Both the position numbers and the translations under genes were made by a program. From Hesseltinella vesiculosa (taxonomy: Eukaryota > Mucoromycota > Mucoromycetes > Mucorales > Cunninghamellaceae): DNA of 64,000 nucleotides. The stretch is taken from the NCBI GenBank assembly GCA_002104935.1, contig MCGT01000040.1:62001-126000 (forward strand). The letters are read 5' to 3'. Below, piece by piece: positions 54,276-64,000 of this stretch (within the stretch, counting starts at the first letter, position 1; every line of letters starts with the position of its first letter). Under the pieces are notes generated by a model. It had not been told where the DNA came from. It searched no databases and saw only the letters and a list, made by a program, of their open reading frames with translations.

Positions 54276-56479
54276 AGGGGGAGGCTGATGAGCTGTGTAG
54301 GCGTCTTGACCATACACAGGCATGGGTGTGGTTGTGCCATAGACAGTAGGAGGATAGAGGGCAGGTTGCTGTGGTTGGGTAGGCTGATAAGGTTGCTGTG
54401 GTTGCTGTGGTTGTTGAGCAGGGTACATGGTGGACGGGGATAAGTAGCCAGTGTTGGTTTGAATGGCATTGCTGTATCCATAGGCAGGTATGACTGTGGA
54501 AGACGCAGGATATAAAGAGGGTTGCTGTTGAGCAGGAGGGGCAGCAGCAGGTGGTGCCGCGTAAGTTGCATAAGAAACAGGCTGTGAATACAAAGCCGAT
54601 GACCGTTGGTGAGCGCCGGCGACACGTTGCTCTAGCAGTCGATCATAGGTTTTGACAGCGAGATTGATTTTTTCGTGTAGCTCCACAAACGTGCCTGGAG
54701 GGTAAAAAAAAAAAAAACGATAAGAAAATCTCGGCTGGGTGCGGTGAAGGGTAAACTTGCGATGTTTTTTGTTGGTGTCATCCAGGCTTTGGACGAGTTT
54801 TGGCTGGAGAGCGCCGATCTGTGTGTACAGGCGATTGATTTGAGGATCCTTGGAGGCATCACCAGAGGCACCATGAATGCGTTCTATCAAGGTGGAAAAA
54901 AGCTGGATGTTTTCCATTTCCACCAAGGACAGTTCATTGGGATTAGGGGCTGATGCGGATGCGGCCGAGCCAGGGGCTGGTGATGCCAGCTTCAGTTGTT
55001 CCATATCACGTAATGAGGCTGCAATGGCGGCTGCCAGATCAGGGTCTTCTTCATCATTCTAATAAAAAGAGTAGGATTGGGTCAATCTCTTGTGTTTCTA
55101 TCTGTTGCTGCTCAAGTACCTGGGGTTGTGGTTGACTAGCGGTGGTGACGGGTGGTTGGTAAGTGACAGCAGGGGCAGTGGTGGATGCAGCGTAGCCTGC
55201 ACCATAACCTGTTTTCCGCTGTTCTTCTTCCTTGAGGGACAGTTCAATGGCCTTTTTAAGATCTTCGTCGAAATCGCCGGGCGGCTGCTGTGCAGCGGTG
55301 AGGTTGGTGGATTGGCTGGCGGCTGATGCTGGAGGAGAAGTAGAGCCATGGTGGCTGTTGCCGGTGGCTGTGCCAAACTTGCGAGGTATCGTGTCTTTTC
55401 GAGCAACCTTTGCCAGTTTTACTTTGATATAGCATCCATCACATACGCGCACATCTTCATGAATGGCCAAATGAGGCAAGGGCATCGTCTTGGCCGAACA
55501 TTGCTGGCAGAATGTCCCACCGCATTGTCGACAGTGGTGCTGAAAAATAATAATAAAGAGTGAGGCGTTAGAAAACACTCAAGGTCATGCTTAAAAACGA
55601 AGATACCTTGCGATTTGTGAGCGTAAAAGGCGTGCGGCATCGTTCACAAACATCGGAATCAGTCCATTCAGGTGCCTGAGAAGCATCGCGTAAAGAGCAA
55701 GAGTCAGTCATTTGCAAACGGTTCTTTCCATTTTTTACCGAGAGAGATTCAAACATGTTGACATTGACGTTTTCTCTGAGAGAAGGAAAGGGGTAGCCTT
55801 CTGCTTGAAGCAGTTGATAGGTATCGGCCATGTAGCTCAGATCAGGTTTGCCTTTCGCAGCAAGGCCCCAGGTTTGGATCAGAAGTAGCAATTTGCTTTT
55901 GACTTCAGGATTGCTTCCTGCCTAGAAAATCATGCGCAAAAAAAAAAAAAAAAAAAAAAAGGTGAGCGTTGACCTCCCCACTTCCCATTTGCCTATGGAT
56001 GACGCAGGTATTCTTTTTTTTTTTTAAACTTACTTGCGAACGCAACAAGGTAGACAGTTCATCCATAAACTCACGGTTAGCTACTTCACGCACAAAGGCA
56101 TCACCACTGTTTTTCACACATGTATCCACCAGCTATTCCATCAGTAAAAAAAAAAGGTGAGAGAAAGTTTATGCCAAGGCTAGGTCATTACATTGAGAGT
56201 GAGCAGGATCACGTTGGGATTCTTGTGACCAAGTCTTCGTTTCATGGCTCGCATAGCATCCTTACTATTGACTTTTTTGCTACGGATTTCGTCACTGATT
56301 TCTAACTGGATAGCCAAGTTTTCTTGACCAGCAGGGATGAACTCAGATGTAGCCTTGTCTATGAAACGCAACAAAATAAAGTGAGCGTTTGGCATCGTCG
56401 CAGTGTTTCATTGGCTAAACACGAGCGTGTCCTTACCTATTAATTCATCCAAAGGATTAGCACCCCACCATAAAGACAT
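54126..56479 (-). CDS. VPS27: VPS27/Hrs, ESCRT-0 subunit
   Basis: Endosomal sorting protein that binds PI3P and ubiquitinated cargo and recruits ESCRT-I. Order along the protein: a VHS domain (DELIDKATSEF, then CVKNSGDAFVREVANREFMDEL); a FYVE zinc finger with [25 protein letters not shown] and CDGCY; ubiquitin-interacting motifs DLKKAIELSLKEEE and DPDLAAAIAASLRD; a helical region for the partner Hse1 (around EMENIQLFSTLIERI); then a Gln/Pro/Tyr-rich tail ending in the clathrin box LIDL. The FYVE core R-K-H-H-C-R is complete, so lipid binding should be intact. The start at 56479 opens MSLWWGANPLDELID, with the first intron right after. Several introns, each with A/T homopolymers, split the gene. 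The tail contains a long poly-Gln tract. Confidence 0.95.
54160..54276. repeat. (GCTGTT)n microsatellite coding poly-Gln
   Basis: A hexanucleotide run of GCTGTT (CAGCAA-type codons on the coding strand), interrupted once by a Pro codon. It encodes about 35 glutamines near the C-terminus of VPS27. Such runs vary in length between strains. Confidence 0.9.
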
Positions 56480-56693
56480 GATTTACAATGAAATAGCGAT
56501 CGGGGAACAAGTAAAAAAAGGGTAAGAAGGGAGAAGCGAGAAAAAAAGAGCTCCAAGTTTCTTGGCGACAGGCTGACTTTGTTTTTTTTTCGAGGTTGGT
56601 CATGTGGAGAGAAAAAGCCGGAGGCGAGCCATCCGCAGTACCTGTGAAAGGTTTATTGGAGAAAAAGTTACAGGATACAGGTGACGTGGGTGG

Positions 56694-57805
56694 TCAAGCC
56701 AAAAAGACCATAAAGGAAGCAACACATAGAGCCAAAGAGTGGAATGGTATGGATGCAGCATTGGCTCTGGAAACAGCCGTGAGAGGCAGTTCGCTTTTTG
56801 GTACCAAGTTCTTGGCCATGATATCTAAGGAAAAAAGTAGAAGTCGCTGCTATTCAAAAAAAGAAAAAATATACCTGAGACAAGACAAGGTAGCTGACGA
56901 CTTTGGCAGCTTAGAGTTGGCTGTTGAGTGGTGTTGAAAAAAAAGGTGGCATTGGCAATAAGAAAATAAATGTCAAGGTCAGAGGGAGGGTCGCCGCTGA
57001 AGTTGGGGTTGCCATCGGACCAATGATTGAAAAGCACTCGGCCAGGTGAATTGGGTACGTTTGTGCTGAGGGTTCTGTAATTTTGGCCATCGACATAAAA
57101 CTGAACTTGGTCAGGTAGCCAATCAAAACGATATTCATGGATTGCCTACAGGAAAAAATAGGGAGTTGGAAAAAAAAAAAAAAAAAAACTTGCCCACAAT
57201 GGTATTTCTACTCCTTTTTTTACCGAGGTTGGGTCAAAAGTGAGAGGATGTTTATCTTGGGTCAAGTTGGAGGCAGCACCATTGGGATTATAGATCTGAG
57301 GATGAATAGCGAAATAAACCTTGTGTGGATCGGTGAAGCGACTGAGCAATTCCATATCGATTTCAGCCGAGTCATTTCTGTAGTAGTAAAATGAGCTGAC
57401 GGTGCCGGGGATCGCGGGTGGCCGTAAAGAAGAACGAAACGTGCCAAACAAGATATCTTTGCGGGTAGTGCCAAAGGACCCCGAGATGATTTTCCCATTT
57501 GTGGTGACTGATTTGGAAACCAGGATTTGAGCGCCATCGGGTGACATCTTGACATGGCTCTTGTCAAACTGACGGTCAAAATCTCCTTGGTTTTTTCGAT
57601 GTACATGATAATCCATGACCACAAAATGGCTGTTGCTTTGCATCGGGATGTTTTGCTTCATAAAATTACTGTACCATATATTCGCCCACGTCCTGCCTTG
57701 TTCATCCAAGAACCCGCAATCGCATTTGGTGGGGGTCATATGACCACCCACAAGCCTTGCGCTTGAAAATACAAGCAATCCAATCAATGCCAACAAACAA
57801 TGCAT
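56694..57805 (-). CDS. GPI-anchored GH16 family glucanase/transglycosylase-like
   Basis: Cell-wall-type glycoside hydrolase family 16 protein of 337 aa. Exons 57805-57194, 57145-56875 and 56824-56694. It has a signal peptide (MHCLLALIGLLVFSSARL). The catalytic strand is visible as SAEIDMELLS, the E-x-D-x-E motif with nucleophile and acid/base Glu. Typical GH16 strands surround it (YRFDWLPDQVQFYVDG, and VLFNHWSDGNPNFSG). The last exon ends in a hydrophobic tail after Ser/Asn residues (SLALCVASFMVFLA, then stop), which looks like a GPI-attachment signal. The first intron has a GC donor. An open frame on the opposite strand overlaps the third exon and was rejected. The family acts on beta-1,3/1,4-glucans or cross-links wall polymers; the substrate is not determined. 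Confidence 0.85.
57146..57193 (-). other. GC-AG intron in the GH16 gene
   Basis: The donor TGG|GCAAGT joins VEIPLW to AIHEYRFDW in phase. Using the GT four bases later makes a stop in the next exon. Confidence 0.75.
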
Positions 57806-58610
57806 TCCTTTTCCAACAAACAAGATAAACAATAAAAATAAAGAGTGTTTTTTTTGACAACCCCGGCTTTCGTTGATGCGATCCCTTCTATTGTCCTCGG
57901 TGGTTTTTTTTTCTTTGCTCTTTTGAAACCTGTCTTTGTCGATCTTCTTTTCAGCCATCTTTTTTTTTTTTTTTTTTGGGAGAACGGAGTTCGTATGCTT
58001 GTGTAACAGAAGCTGCTTCAGCCAAAAAAAACACCTTGAATGGGCCTGGCCCATGCTCTTGTAGACCCTTTTTTTTTATTGTTTGTAACATGGATGAATG
58101 AAGGGATTTAGAGGGTGATGACTAACAGAAACACGTCAAGGGGTGGAACAAACATGACATGGGCCTTGGAAGCAAAGGCAAATTGGCAGCAAATTGGAAA
58201 GGTTTTGCATATGCAAAGATCTGGCCATAGCCAAGGTTTGGGCAATTTTTTAAAGGGGAAAAGAGTCACTGCAGTGGTTCTGGGCCTTCCCAAAAATAAA
58301 GTTCCAACTATGACAATCTTGGGTTAAGTCTTTGGCCAATCACCAAGCAATAAAACATAAAAAAAGGGGGGGGGGAGAGGAGGAGACAAAGAGGGAACCA
58401 TGGCAACGGTCTGGATTTTCCTCTTTTTTTTTTTTTTTCTTTCTTCTTTTCTTGTCCACGTTGCGTTTTTACTTTTTCTTCTTCTTTCTCTCTCTCTCTT
58501 TTTTATTTATTCAATCTCATTGCATCCATTGACATTTTTTTTATTTTTATTTTTTTTATTGCATTCCTCTTTTTGTTTGTTGATCAAAGAAAAAGAACGA
58601 ACGAAAAAAA
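57806..58610. other. Divergent promoter region with C/T-rich leader
   Basis: No gene seen. From 58417 to 58605 one strand is almost all T/C, a long pyrimidine leader before the F-box gene. Confidence 0.5.
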
Positions 58611-59852
58611 ATGGGACCACCTTCTACACTCTCTCCTTTAACGATGACGAACGAAAACGAAAGCTGTCGATTATCCACCGTTCCTCTAGAAGTATTACTG
58701 AAAATCGCCAACTATCTTGACTTTGCCGACTTGTGGTACTTGGCTACCGCTTCCAAATCTTGCCGAAGCGTAGCGCATCACATCATATGGCATAAGTATG
58801 GGATAGACCTTTACAAACCTCGGCTCAATGCATTCACTCACTTGGTGCATGGGGCTGTGGCTTATTTACAACGCCATGCTTGGAACGACACGGATGGCAC
58901 CCACCGCATCATCCAGGCCGTTGCCAACCGCCTGGCTGTCGAAATCTTCGATCGCTCACCATCCAAGGATTGGCAACACGGCGTAGACTTTTTGATGGAC
59001 AAGACCATGGGCATTCTGATGGACCATGTACTCATGGACAACCAGGCCTCGGTCGATCTGGACCTGGACAATAGCACAGCCTGCCGCTACCTAGCCCGTC
59101 ATCATCCTCGATGTTCCTGTCAACCCATGAAAAAGAAAAAGGAATGGCACGACCTGCGACAGCAACTCAAGCGGGATCCTCATCCCGAATGGACACCGAT
59201 GGGCAAATTGATCACTGATTTCATGGCCGCCTTTCAACCCACCATGATGGCCTTGTTTGATGATCATGTCTGCAAAATCCACCACAGTCTCCTGATAAAC
59301 CATCTCAACCGCCAATTCGAGCTACTCACTCAGCGTTACCACTACCATCACAAGCGACGTCTTCAAGTCAAAGACACACGAGCATGGCAACTCATGAACC
59401 AGTCCGTACGACATACCGTGCGAGTCCTCGTGCGATTTATGGGCGCCCTTGCCCAGACCGAGCTCCTGACCGCCAATGATCTCTATACCCTTACCCAACA
59501 ACGTATCATGGCTCTCTTCCTCGCCCAGCAATATCATCAAGCCCGCCAAGACGATCAAATCCGTAACACCATGTCCTCCCTCTCAAGAAGCGGCTGGCTC
59601 GATGAAATCGAATTCCAAATGATCATCCTCTTTGACCTGGCCCAAGCCGTCCTGGCTCGGCAGTGCCTTCGCCGCGATGCCCAAAACGAAGTGAACAGTC
59701 TCGCCAACATGTTCAACATTGCCGTTTCAGATTTCTTGTCCTGTCAGCGTAATTCTAATTCTCATCCTTCATCACAAGTGACGCTCATGATGGTTCCCTC
59801 GCCCACGTCCTCACCGCATTCCTCTTCCTCGTCCTCGGCTGCCACCGCCTGA
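58611..59852 (+). CDS. F-box protein
   Basis: Single-exon 413-aa protein with an N-terminal F-box at about residues 22-62 (STVPLEVLLKIANYLDFADLWYLATASKSCRSVAHHIIW). The motif would bind Skp1 and place the protein in an SCF ubiquitin ligase. The remaining 330 residues are mostly helical, with no LRR, WD40 or kelch repeats; clusters such as KLITDFMAAFQPTMMALFDDH suggest an all-helical substrate-binding part. The tail is Ser-rich. The substrate is unknown. The lack of introns sets it apart from most neighbours. Confidence 0.82.
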   Translation: MGPPSTLSPLTMTNENESCRLSTVPLEVLLKIANYLDFADLWYLATASKSCRSVAHHIIWHKYGIDLYKPRLNAFTHLVHGAVAYLQRHAWNDTDGTHRIIQAVANRLAVEIFDRSPSKDWQHGVDFLMDKTMGILMDHVLMDNQASVDLDLDNSTACRYLARHHPRCSCQPMKKKKEWHDLRQQLKRDPHPEWTPMGKLITDFMAAFQPTMMALFDDHVCKIHHSLLINHLNRQFELLTQRYHYHHKRRLQVKDTRAWQLMNQSVRHTVRVLVRFMGALAQTELLTANDLYTLTQQRIMALFLAQQYHQARQDDQIRNTMSSLSRSGWLDEIEFQMIILFDLAQAVLARQCLRRDAQNEVNSLANMFNIAVSDFLSCQRNSNSHPSSQVTLMMVPSPTSSPHSSSSSSAATA

Positions 59853-60722
59853 GCTTTTTTATTTTATATTTTCTTTATTTATCCCTCTCCGCCATTGTAC
59901 CATTTTCCCTCTATTTTAACTGCATCTCAATAAAAAAAGTCTCGGTTTGTCTTTTTTCAACATTACACCAATTATGGCAGTTGTGATTGTCTCGATCTGT
60001 TTTCTGGAACCTCTTCGCTTCTTTAATTTTTTTTTCCCGTTTACACATGCAGAGGGGTGCACATGCAAGCCCTTTTTTGTCAAACCCTATCCATGGACAC
60101 AACAGCAACATGCAATTGAACACACATTTTTTTTTTCAGCCCATGAGACCCTGGTGCTTTTCTTTATCTCTTTTTTTTTTTTTCGTGGCCAGATGGATGG
60201 AAAGGTCTAGGCCCCTCACAATGGGACATGCTAAATGGTTCAACACCAACTCCACTGTCCGCCTTGCCAATGTTAAAAAGGTTAGCCCAGAACCGAGGAA
60301 ACCCCAGCTTTTGTCTCTTTTTCTTTCCTCGGTTCAGTCTCTTTTTCTCCTTTTTCTTCCATTCGCCATAAAGTAAAAAACGTCGCTGGCGCCTATGACC
60401 TTTGGACCGAGACAAAAAAAAAATAAAAATAAAAAAAGAGACGCACTGCAGTTTTGTTTAACATGACATCACCAAGTGAAGAGTTGCCCAGGCATCTGCA
60501 GTGTACTATTGATATGCCACAAAAAAAAAAAAACATGAGCGAGACAAACTGGTGCATCCTGTGCATCTATGCAAGAGCACCATGCAAACCCAAGCTCCCA
60601 GCTCTTTTGACATGTCCTAAATTGGAAATGCGTGTACCCAGCCTGGCGAAAAAAAATACGTCTTCTTTCTTTGTTGTCTTTTTTGGTTTTTTTTTCTTTT
60701 CCATCGCCTTCATTTTCATTTT
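59853..60722. other. Intergenic, no gene seen
   Basis: AATAAA at about 59930 closes the F-box gene. The remainder is T/A homopolymer-rich with short frames and no supportable gene; its end is the leader of the PI 4-kinase gene. Confidence 0.45.
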
Positions 60723-63062
60723 ATGCTGACGAGACGTTACCAACGGTTGCAAGATGATGACGATGATATGGATGACGATGAAATGGGACTGCCGCGCCAA
60801 CATCCGCATAGCGTGCTGGTTCACAACAAAAGTCATTATGACGAACCCAACGGCACTTTTGTCTTGCCTACGAAATCCCCATCCATCCAATGCATGGCTC
60901 TCCCTGGTCTCACCCGCTCTTCAACGGGTGAGTCACCTCTCATCCATTTGCCCAAGGTCACCCGAGACTACTTCCATAACAAGTGGCTGCCTTCCAAAGC
61001 GCCACGTGCCACGCTCGCCAACCTGCCGCTGATCATCGTTGCTGACATTCAACAAGGGAACCTTCCCATCAAGACAGACCCTGCCCTGCTTGATCTCTCT
61101 TCACGTGGCTGGACCATTGTTCATCACCGGCTCTTCAAAAGGAACGCCAAAGACTCCTCCAACAACCACCCCTTCCAACCTTCCAATCAACTGTCCACCT
61201 CTGTCTTTGTCAAATGTGATTATTCTTCGCCTGGTTTCTATCCAAATGCCCTGGAACAATCCGTAATGAAGGAACAGGAAAGGGGGTGGGGAAAGCGTTT
61301 CTGTAAAAGGACTCGGTGTGGAATGCATCCCCACTGATCTTTTCTTTTATTAGCCCGATACCCCTGTCGCCATCCCTGTTGCTAAAGATCAATATGACCA
61401 AATCGTGGATTCGGTGCGCCTGGCCATTAATGATCATATTCAACCCAGCCGTATTAGCCAAGGATCTAGTGGATCGTATTTTTGCCGCAATCAACACAGC
61501 CAGATCGTCGGAGTCTTCAAACCTAAAGATGAAGAGCCTTACGGCCGGTTGAACCCCAAGTGGACCAAATGGATTCATCGCCATCTGTTTCCTTGCTGCT
61601 TTGGCCGCAGCTGCCTGATCCCCAACCTTGGCTACCTGTCTGAAGCCGCAGCTTCCTTGGTGGATCAACATCTTGGCACCAGTCTCGTGCCCACCACCCA
61701 CATCGACAGCTTTGCCTCGCCAGCCTTTCATTACCGCGGCTCTTCCTTTCGTCGCCGCCGCCGTAACAAACAGGCAGATCCACATCTTCGACTCAAGGTC
61801 GGGAGCTTCCAGTGCTTCTTGGTAGGCTATCGTGACGCCAGTGTCTTTCTACGGGATCATCCGTGGCCCTCGCTTCTGACCGACTCCTCGGCTGCCTCGT
61901 GGGTGTCTTGTTTCGCAAACGACAATACAGACCGCTCACAACAGGATGGAGCCATGGAATCTGACAGCACACTCGAATCATCAGCCCCATCCTCAGTCTT
62001 TCGTTGGACACCTCCTTTGCAGCTCCAATTCCGCCTCCAGATCGAACGCCTAGTCATCCTAGATTACCTGATTCGCAACACCGGTAAATGAAAAAAAAAA
62101 AAAAAAAAAACTGTCTGCGTCTCTTATTCATCCCACCATCTCAAGATCGTGGCCTGGACAACTGGATGATCAAGTTTTGCACGGATTGTGATAAGCGCCA
62201 AGGACACCTTCACGTGGCTGCCATTGACAATGGCTTGGCATTCCCATTCAAGCACCCAGATGCTTTCCGCTCTTACCCTTATGGCTGGCTTGGCCTGCCG
62301 AACGACCTGATCGGACAGCCGTTCTCTCTGCAGACCCGCACCCAGTTCTTGCCGTTACTGTCGGACCCGGTGTGGTGGCAGCAGCTAGTGACCAAACTTG
62401 AGCAGCTCTTTGGCCTGGACAGCGACTTTAACCAAAAGATGTTCCAGCGCCAGATGGCTGTGCTGCGCGGTCAAGGTTACAATTTGGTCAAGGCACTCAA
62501 GGACCATCACGCCGGCCCCCTGGACCTGGTGGCTATGGATAAGCGGCTGGTATATCAAGAGGAAGTGTACATTGAGTACGATGACCAGCTCCTGACCACC
62601 CGCTCCTCCACCACTCCTTCACCCTCCACGACCATCACCACCAACTCCACAGCTCTTCCTACTGTCCAGCCCTTACCTACCAGTGACGAAGCCCAGACCC
62701 AGCAGCATTCCTCCGCACGGCTTCGCCCCAAACGATCCACTTCTTTTCATCTGGGCAACGATCTGCGCAAGCAGCTCTGGCCACCTGTTTCCCGTGCATT
62801 ATTTATGAGCACCCATGACTGCTCAGCTCCGATCCGTCCCCATGACGAGGAGCAAGGATTTGGCCCCCATGACAGCTCGGACGATGACGACGACAATGCA
62901 TCAGCGCATCCCCGACACTCACTAGACACCGAGCATCGCCCTACCTCACGAGACGATAGCCATCTTTTTGACAATACAGGGCCGCAGCGTCACCGCGTGC
63001 GACTGCTGATGGAAAAAATCAAAGTCGTCAAGACCAAAGTCCCCTATTTTACCTGTTGCTGA
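60723..63062 (+). CDS. Type II phosphatidylinositol 4-kinase
   Basis: Membrane-bound PI 4-kinase type II (yeast LSB6 family), which makes PI4P on Golgi, endosome and vacuole membranes; 728 aa. Exons 60723-61262, 61354-62083 and 62146-63062. The catalytic domain begins with GSSGSYFCRN (nucleotide loop) and GVFKPKDEEPYG (catalytic Lys). The Cys-rich segment FPCCFGRSC matches the palmitoylated loop of this family. Further on come the catalytic RNTDRGLDNWMIK and AAIDNGLAFPFKHP (metal-binding D). The C-terminus is a long Ser/Asp-rich region that ends in TCC, a possible extra lipidation site. It is longer than yeast Lsb6, mostly through linkers. Confidence 0.92.
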
Positions 63063-63378
63063 TACCAAAAAAAAAAAATAAAAATAAAAAGTTGCAAAGA
63101 ACAAAAAAATAAACTGGTCCTGGCCTAGACCCCACAATGACGGCAATCCTTGCCCAGATCGCCCGTAAGCTCATAAACTGGTATGAAAGGTTGGCATTTG
63201 GCTTATGTGTGCTGAGGAATAGGTTTGTGTGCACAGAGGAAATGGTTCTGAGTGCATCGAGGAATTGTTTGCGTACATCGATGAGTAGGTTTTCCAAAAC
63301 TTGGTACTGAAAATAGATCTCTTGTCATTAAAAAAAGGCAAGCTGATAAAAAGGATTCCTTCACGTGTAAAATTTTTA

Positions 63379-64000
63379 TCATGACTGTAATGAAGTCCAG
63401 GAAAACTTCAATAGTGAGAGGGAGGGTATGTATGAGTGGAGGGATGGTAAATTCACTGCGCTGCAAGAAAGGCAATCCATGATGGTGGGGGCAACAACGG
63501 CTTTGTTGGCTTTTGTGATGTAAGAAGAGAGCCGCTCTGCAAGGGATTCCGATGCTTCGTTCAGGGCATGATTTCCAATAATGAGCAAATGGTCTTGCTT
63601 ATCAAACAGGCGCAAGGCTTCGCTTAAGAATTTCTGCACCCTACTACCAGACGTAACCGAGTTGGGAGCTTTGATGGAGATGACCCGGCATCTGCCGGTG
63701 ACTCAGATGCTTCGTGATCTGATAAAAAATCCAAGAAATAAAAAATCAAGGAACGTCCAGTGAATGGCTTGAATCTCTCGTTTTGATATCGTTGCAGTTT
63801 CCCCCTTTGAGACCAGCCTTGCCTAGCCAAGTGTAAAGAAGAATCGAGAGGCTTGCTTCCCATCGGTTGCTTTGGTATCGCCATAGGAATGGTGCGTGAA
63901 AATCGTGCTGCCATAGCCTGGCACATTAACCGTCTGGAAATCCATCAATGACGATAGACTTCGCGTGTAAATGGTGAGCGGTAGCAGGAATGGCCCGTTG
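63379..64000 (-). pseudogene. Partial or decayed gene at the window edge
   Basis: Coding-like blocks on the minus strand change frame several times. One reads VTSGSRVQKFLSEALRLFDKQDHLLIIGNHALNEA (about 63655-63550). Others further up read ATAHHLHAKSIVIDGFPD and GGNCNDIKTRDSSHSLDV. They may be exons of a gene that starts beyond 64000, or a broken copy. I do not recognise the family. Between 63063 and 63378 I see nothing. Confidence 0.35.

Noticed and set aside
54101..54443. Plus-strand frames of poly-Val/Ala and poly-Leu
   Set aside because: They are the complements of the poly-Gln microsatellite in VPS27.
56602..56937. Plus-strand open frame of about 112 codons
   Set aside because: It lies opposite the third exon and part of the second exon of the GH16 gene, whose GPI-type tail is convincing. 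It has no recognisable domain.
22804..63062. Functional gene cluster for endosome and phosphoinositide biology
   Set aside because: The genes (PITP, CCZ1, VPS27, PI4K2) are separated by many unrelated genes over 40 kb, so chance is the simpler explanation.

Overview
The window looks like nuclear DNA of a filamentous early-diverging fungus, most likely Mucoromycota (Mucorales-like). The reasons are dense genes with many short introns (about 40-90 nt), long A/T homopolymers in most introns and leaders, Zn2Cys6 regulators, a Crypton-type tyrosine recombinase, and gene families typical of that group. Gene models were built by hand by joining exons across GT-AG (sometimes GC-AG) junctions and checking that frame and family motifs continue. 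About 27 protein genes, one tRNA, one mobile element with an intact gene, several repeats and some decayed fragments can be supported.

Region 1 (0.4-12.6 kb) holds housekeeping and regulatory genes: a Zn2Cys6 factor, a choline-transporter-like membrane protein, a short SIN3-type corepressor, a PH-domain protein, a small unknown protein, a VOA1/S1-like V-ATPase assembly factor and prohibitin-1. Region 2 (12.6-19.4 kb) is repeat-rich. It has a purine-rich minisatellite, foldback repeats and a complete-looking Crypton inserted into one copy of a repeat whose empty paralogous site lies 1.5 kb away. A decayed multi-exon gene follows.

Region 3 (19.5-31 kb) holds a Zn2Cys6 regulator with two zinc clusters, a class I phosphatidylinositol transfer protein head-to-head with CCZ1, and a secreted GH3 beta-glucosidase. 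Region 4 (31-37.3 kb) has a noncoding element with 489-bp inverted arms, then an MT-A70 (DPPW) methyltransferase with a Myb/SANT-like domain (a candidate DNA 6mA writer), and a tRNA-Thr. Region 5 (38-50.7 kb) has an LRR protein, a small membrane protein, an unknown Cys/Pro-rich protein, a DUF4442 thioesterase-fold protein, mitochondrial MTO1, another Zn2Cys6 factor and a thaumatin-like secreted protein.

Region 6 (51-64 kb) has a PHO80-like cyclin, a PIG-X/Pbn1 protein, VPS27 (ESCRT-0), a GPI-anchored GH16 enzyme, an F-box protein, a type II PI 4-kinase and an unclear fragment at the right edge. Several genes act in endosome/vacuole trafficking and phosphoinositide biology (CCZ1, VPS27, PITP, PI4K2, VOA1), but they are scattered and no functional cluster is claimed. 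No database search was possible; family names rest on motif recognition.
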